DNA of 64,000 nt, from contig CBDCAI010000014.1 of assembly GCA_965213845.1 (NCBI GenBank), positions 310,001 to 374,000 of the forward strand, written 5' to 3'. Origin of the DNA: JBBROS01 sp965213845 (GTDB lineage: Bacteria; Pseudomonadota; Alphaproteobacteria; Acetobacterales; Acetobacteraceae). The translations under genes were made by a program, and so were the position numbers. The notes under the pieces were generated by a model, which did not search any database, was not told where the DNA came from, and saw only the letters and a program-made list of their open reading frames with translations. Positions 61,234 through 64,000 of the stretch are shown here, piece after piece. How positions within the stretch are numbered: the stretch's first letter is position 1; every line of letters begins with the position of its first letter.

Positions 61234-62796
61234 CTACAGCGGCAGCGCCTGCTGCCGGGGTCGGGCCTGCCCTTCGGCCGTGGCCACCTTGTCGCCATCG
61301 GCGAACGAAAGACGGAGCCGGGCCCCCGCACGGACCCCGGCCGCGCGGGTGACGGGGTGGCCGTCCCCGTCGAACACCACGGCATAGCCGCGCGCCAGGA
61401 CCGCCTGGTGCGACACGCTTTCCAGCCGCGCCGCCGCCGCGTCGAGGCGGGTCCGCGCCTCCCGCAGGCCCGACCGCAGCATCGTGGGCGAAAGGCGGGA
61501 GGCGACCCGCGCCTCCGTGCCGCGCAGCCGGGCGGTGGCCTGCTGCAGGCCATGCCCCAGGGCGGCGGCGCGCAGGCGGAGCGTCGCCGCAGGGCCGGCC
61601 AGCAGCGCGGCGGCCCCGGGCAGCCGCGCGTCGGACAGGGCGGCGCGGCGGCGGGACACGAGATGGGGCAGGGCCAGCAGCAGCCGGTCGGCCCGCGCCT
61701 CGATCACATGCCGGGCCGCGCGCAGCAGGGCGGGTCCGTCGGGGATCAGCCGCTCCATCCGCGCCAGGCCGGCCCGGCGCGCGACCAGCAGGTTGGGCAG
61801 CGCGATCGTCAGGCGCTGGCCGCGGTCGTCCAGGCGCTGCCGGGCGCTGCCGACCAGGTTCGGCAGGTCCGGCAGGCCGCGTTCCGCCCGGCCCAGGCGC
61901 AGCCGGCGCTCCTGCGTCATGCGGGCCAGCGCGCCGTCCATCCGGGCCGCCTCCTGCGCGATGGTGGCCACCAGCTCGGTGCGGGACGGCACGGCCAGCT
62001 CGGCGGCGGCGGTGGGGGTCGGGGCGCGGCGGTCCGATGCGAGGTCGATCAGCGTGTGGTCGGTCTCGTGCCCCACGGCCGAGATCAGCGGGATGCGGCA
62101 CAGGGCGGCGGCGCGGACCACCGCCTCGTCGTTGAAGGCCATCAGGTCCTCCAGGCTGCCGCCGCCGCGGGCAACGATCAGCACGTCGGGGCCGGGGATG
62201 GGGCCGCCTGACCCTATCGCGTCGAAGCCCGCGATGGCGGCGGCGATCTTCGCCCCGGCACCCTCGCCCTGCACCGGGACGGGCCAGACCAGGATGGGGC
62301 GCGGGAAGCGCCGCGCGATGGTGGTCCGGATATCGTGCAGCACCGCGCCGGCGGCCGAGGTGACGACGCCGACCACGGCCGGCAGCATCGGCAGGTGGCG
62401 TTTGCGGGCTGCGTCGAACAAGCCCTCGGCCGCCAGGCGCACGCGCAGCATCTCGATGCGGGCGAGCAGCGCGCCGGCGCCCGCGTACTCCATGCGGTCC
62501 ACGACCAGCTGGTAGCTGCTGCGGTCGCCATAGGCGCTGACGCGGCCGGTGGCGATGATCTCGATGCCGTTCTCGGGCACCATGCCGAGCTTGCCGACAC
62601 TGGTCTTCCAGACCACGCCCGAGATCTTCCCGCCCTCGTCCTTGAGCGAGAAGTACATGTGCCCCGAGGGGTAGCGCTTGTAGTCGGTGATCTCGCCGCG
62701 CACGCGGACGCGGCCGAACGCGCCCTCCAGCGTCCGCTTCACGGCGCCCGATATCTCGCTGACGCTGTATTCCGGAACGTTGGTCGCGGTGTCCAT
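61234..62796 (-). CDS. xseA: Exodeoxyribonuclease VII large subunit
   Basis: The 520-residue nuclease subunit has the N-terminal OB fold (VRGEITDYKRYPSGHMYFSLKDE), then VGVVTSAAGAVLHDIRTTIARR, VARGGGSLEDLMAFNDEAV and AVGHETDHTLIDLASD, with Arg-rich helices after it. It degrades single-stranded DNA with XseB. The end is 2 bp from the preceding gene's stop. Its start is 47 bp from divergent purD. Confidence 0.95.
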   Translation of the reverse strand: MDTATNVPEYSVSEISGAVKRTLEGAFGRVRVRGEITDYKRYPSGHMYFSLKDEGGKISGVVWKTSVGKLGMVPENGIEIIATGRVSAYGDRSSYQLVVDRMEYAGAGALLARIEMLRVRLAAEGLFDAARKRHLPMLPAVVGVVTSAAGAVLHDIRTTIARRFPRPILVWPVPVQGEGAGAKIAAAIAGFDAIGSGGPIPGPDVLIVARGGGSLEDLMAFNDEAVVRAAALCRIPLISAVGHETDHTLIDLASDRRAPTPTAAAELAVPSRTELVATIAQEAARMDGALARMTQERRLRLGRAERGLPDLPNLVGSARQRLDDRGQRLTIALPNLLVARRAGLARMERLIPDGPALLRAARHVIEARADRLLLALPHLVSRRRAALSDARLPGAAALLAGPAATLRLRAAALGHGLQQATARLRGTEARVASRLSPTMLRSGLREARTRLDAAAARLESVSHQAVLARGYAVVFDGDGHPVTRAAGVRAGARLRLSFADGDKVATAEGQARPRQQALPL

Positions 62797-62843
62797 GCCG
62801 GGAACCTATGCTACAGCGGCGCGCAACTGAAGCGGAGTGCGCG

Positions 62844-64000
62844 ATGCGGGTTCTGGTGGTGGGGTCTGGCGGCCGGGAGCATGCGTTGGCGTGGGCGCTG
62901 TCCGCCTCGCCGCTGCTGACCCGGCTGTGGGTGTCGCCGGGCAACCCGGGAACGGAGGCGATCGCCACCAACGTGAACATCGCGGCCATGCACCTCGACC
63001 GCCTTGTGCAGTTCGCGCGCGACGAGCAGATCGACCTGGTGGTGCCGGGGCCCGAGGCACCGCTGGTGGCGGGCCTGGTGGACGCGATGGCCGAGGCGGG
63101 CATCCGGTGCTGCGGCCCCACGAAGGCGGCGGCGCAGCTGGAGGGCAGCAAGGCCTTCACCAAGGCGCTGTGCGACGATGCTGGCATCCCGACGGCGCGG
63201 TGGGAGCGGTTCGACGACGTTGAGGCCGCGCTGGAGTTCGTGCGGCGGCGGGGCGCGCCGATCGTGGTGAAGGCGGACGGGCTGGCCGGGGGCAAGGGGG
63301 TGGTGGTCGCCGACACGCTGGAAGCGGCGGAGGCGGCGATCCAGGCCATGATGCACGATGCGGCGTTCGGCGTGTCGGGCGCCTCTGTGGTGATCGAGGA
63401 GTGCATGACCGGCGATGAGGTCAGCCTGTTCGCCCTGTGCGACGGGACGGACGCCGTGTTCCTGGGTGCCGCACAGGACCACAAGCGGGTGGGGGACGGC
63501 GACACGGGGCTCAACACCGGCGGCATGGGCGCGTTCTCGCCGGTGCCGGGCTTCGACCCGGGCCCGGCGATGGACGGGTTCATCCGGCCTGCCCTGGCCG
63601 AGATGGCAAGGCGGGGCACGCCGTTCCGCGGCATATTGTTCGCCGGGCTGATGCTGACGCCGGACGGGGCGAAGCTCGTGGAGTACAACGTCCGCTTCGG
63701 CGACCCGGAGTGCCAGGCACTCCTGCCGCGGCTGCGGAGCGACCTGCTGCCGGCCTTCCTGGCCGCCTGCGACGGGGAGCTCGGCCGCTTCGACCTGCGC
63801 TGGCGGGACGAGGCGTGCGTCGCCGTGGTGATGGCGGCCGAGGGCTACCCCGTGGCGCCGCGGACGGGGACGGTGATCGACGGGCTGGAAGCGGCGGCGG
63901 GGGTGCCGGGCGCATTGGTGTTCCAGGCCGGGACCCGGGTCGAGGATGGGCGGCTGCTGGCCGAGGGCGGGCGGGTGCTGACCATCTGCGGCACGGGCGC
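62844..64000 (+). CDS. purD: Phosphoribosylamine-glycine ligase, 3' end outside window
   Basis: The visible 385 residues form most of the ~425-residue ATP-grasp enzyme that makes GAR in purine synthesis. Marks: MRVLVVGSGGREHALAWAL, ATNVNIAAMHLDRLV, VVKADGLAGGKGVVV, AAQDHKRVGDGDTGLNTGG and NVRFGDPECQALLP. Start ATG 62844 is close to xseA's divergent start. The frame is open to the window end; roughly 40 residues are missing. Confidence 0.96.
   Translation, partial: MRVLVVGSGGREHALAWALSASPLLTRLWVSPGNPGTEAIATNVNIAAMHLDRLVQFARDEQIDLVVPGPEAPLVAGLVDAMAEAGIRCCGPTKAAAQLEGSKAFTKALCDDAGIPTARWERFDDVEAALEFVRRRGAPIVVKADGLAGGKGVVVADTLEAAEAAIQAMMHDAAFGVSGASVVIEECMTGDEVSLFALCDGTDAVFLGAAQDHKRVGDGDTGLNTGGMGAFSPVPGFDPGPAMDGFIRPALAEMARRGTPFRGILFAGLMLTPDGAKLVEYNVRFGDPECQALLPRLRSDLLPAFLAACDGELGRFDLRWRDEACVAVVMAAEGYPVAPRTGTVIDGLEAAAGVPGALVFQAGTRVEDGRLLAEGGRVLTICGTG

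Noticed and set aside
60560..63688. A 1042-aa minus-strand frame across the end of the lipid A locus and purD
   Set aside because: Low-complexity Arg/Pro/Gly product; antisense to well-supported genes (60611-61231, purD) and in a wrong frame on xseA.

Overview
This 64 kb window is GC-rich chromosomal DNA from an alphaproteobacterium, most likely Acetobacteraceae/Rhodospirillales (a Roseomonas- or Rhodopila-like genus; this placement is inference). The evidence is a clear CtrA next to fliI-fliJ, an imuA-imuB SOS cassette with a GTTC-N7-GTTC operator, a hisZ-purA pair, and OpgC, DenD and PEP-CTERM families typical of that group. I see no insertion sequence, phage, CRISPR array or rRNA operon. 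The first gene (Sel1 repeats) and the last (purD) run off the window. Coding density is very high and many neighbours overlap by ATGA/GTGA/TTGA stop-start junctions.

Layout. 1-6.2 kb: Sel1 protein and a glycan locus with a 983-aa two-headed glycosyltransferase, an unknown 336-aa protein and a GT4 enzyme. 6.2-13.6 kb: cysK-like gene, rhodanese, then a minus-strand run flhF-flhG, an OpgC-like acyltransferase with an SGNH partner, a 41-aa miniprotein, mtnA and a DUF2272 lipoprotein. 13.7-25.8 kb: mixed metabolism and transport (VOC protein, CLC channel, DenD, diaminopropionate ammonia-lyase, EamA exporter, hydrolase, AlkA, DUF1345, MFS, and the DUF1501/DUF1800 pair). 25.9-32.7 kb: tRNA-Lys, tRNA-Gly and tRNA-Trp separated by an aspartic protease, two PEP-CTERM proteins, an isochorismatase-fold amidohydrolase, a DUF4337 protein and a proline-rich TonB. 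32.8-38.3 kb: secE-nusG, then a second glycan locus (RgpF-like, methyltransferase with a duplicated C-terminal domain, UDP-glucose dehydrogenase).

38.3-43.7 kb: fliJ, fliI, ctrA, imuB and imuA. 43.7-51 kb: secreted and transport proteins, a 24-aa membrane peptide, a PEP-CTERM gene remnant, a peptide-type binding protein and an unusual 781-aa amidase. 51-54.6 kb: hisZ-purA and a Tim44-like protein closed by a strong terminator. 54.7-61.2 kb: a lipid A/LPS operon (LpxH-like, GT4, DUF374 acyltransferase, waaA, lpxK, lpxL-like, secreted protein). 61.2-64 kb: xseA and divergent purD.

Common theme: much of the window builds or decorates the cell envelope (two glycan loci, OpgC/SGNH, lipid A, PEP-CTERM, TonB), interleaved with motility and cell-cycle control (flhFG, fliIJ, ctrA) and SOS mutagenesis (imuAB). 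No single locus is clearly a new system. The best candidates for undescribed biology are the split OpgC/SGNH pair with a probable CTG start, the methyltransferase with a duplicated C-terminal domain, the two-headed glycosyltransferase locus, the NepR-like miniprotein, and the possibly leaderless SOS control of imuA. All calls rest on reading the sequence by eye; no database search was run.
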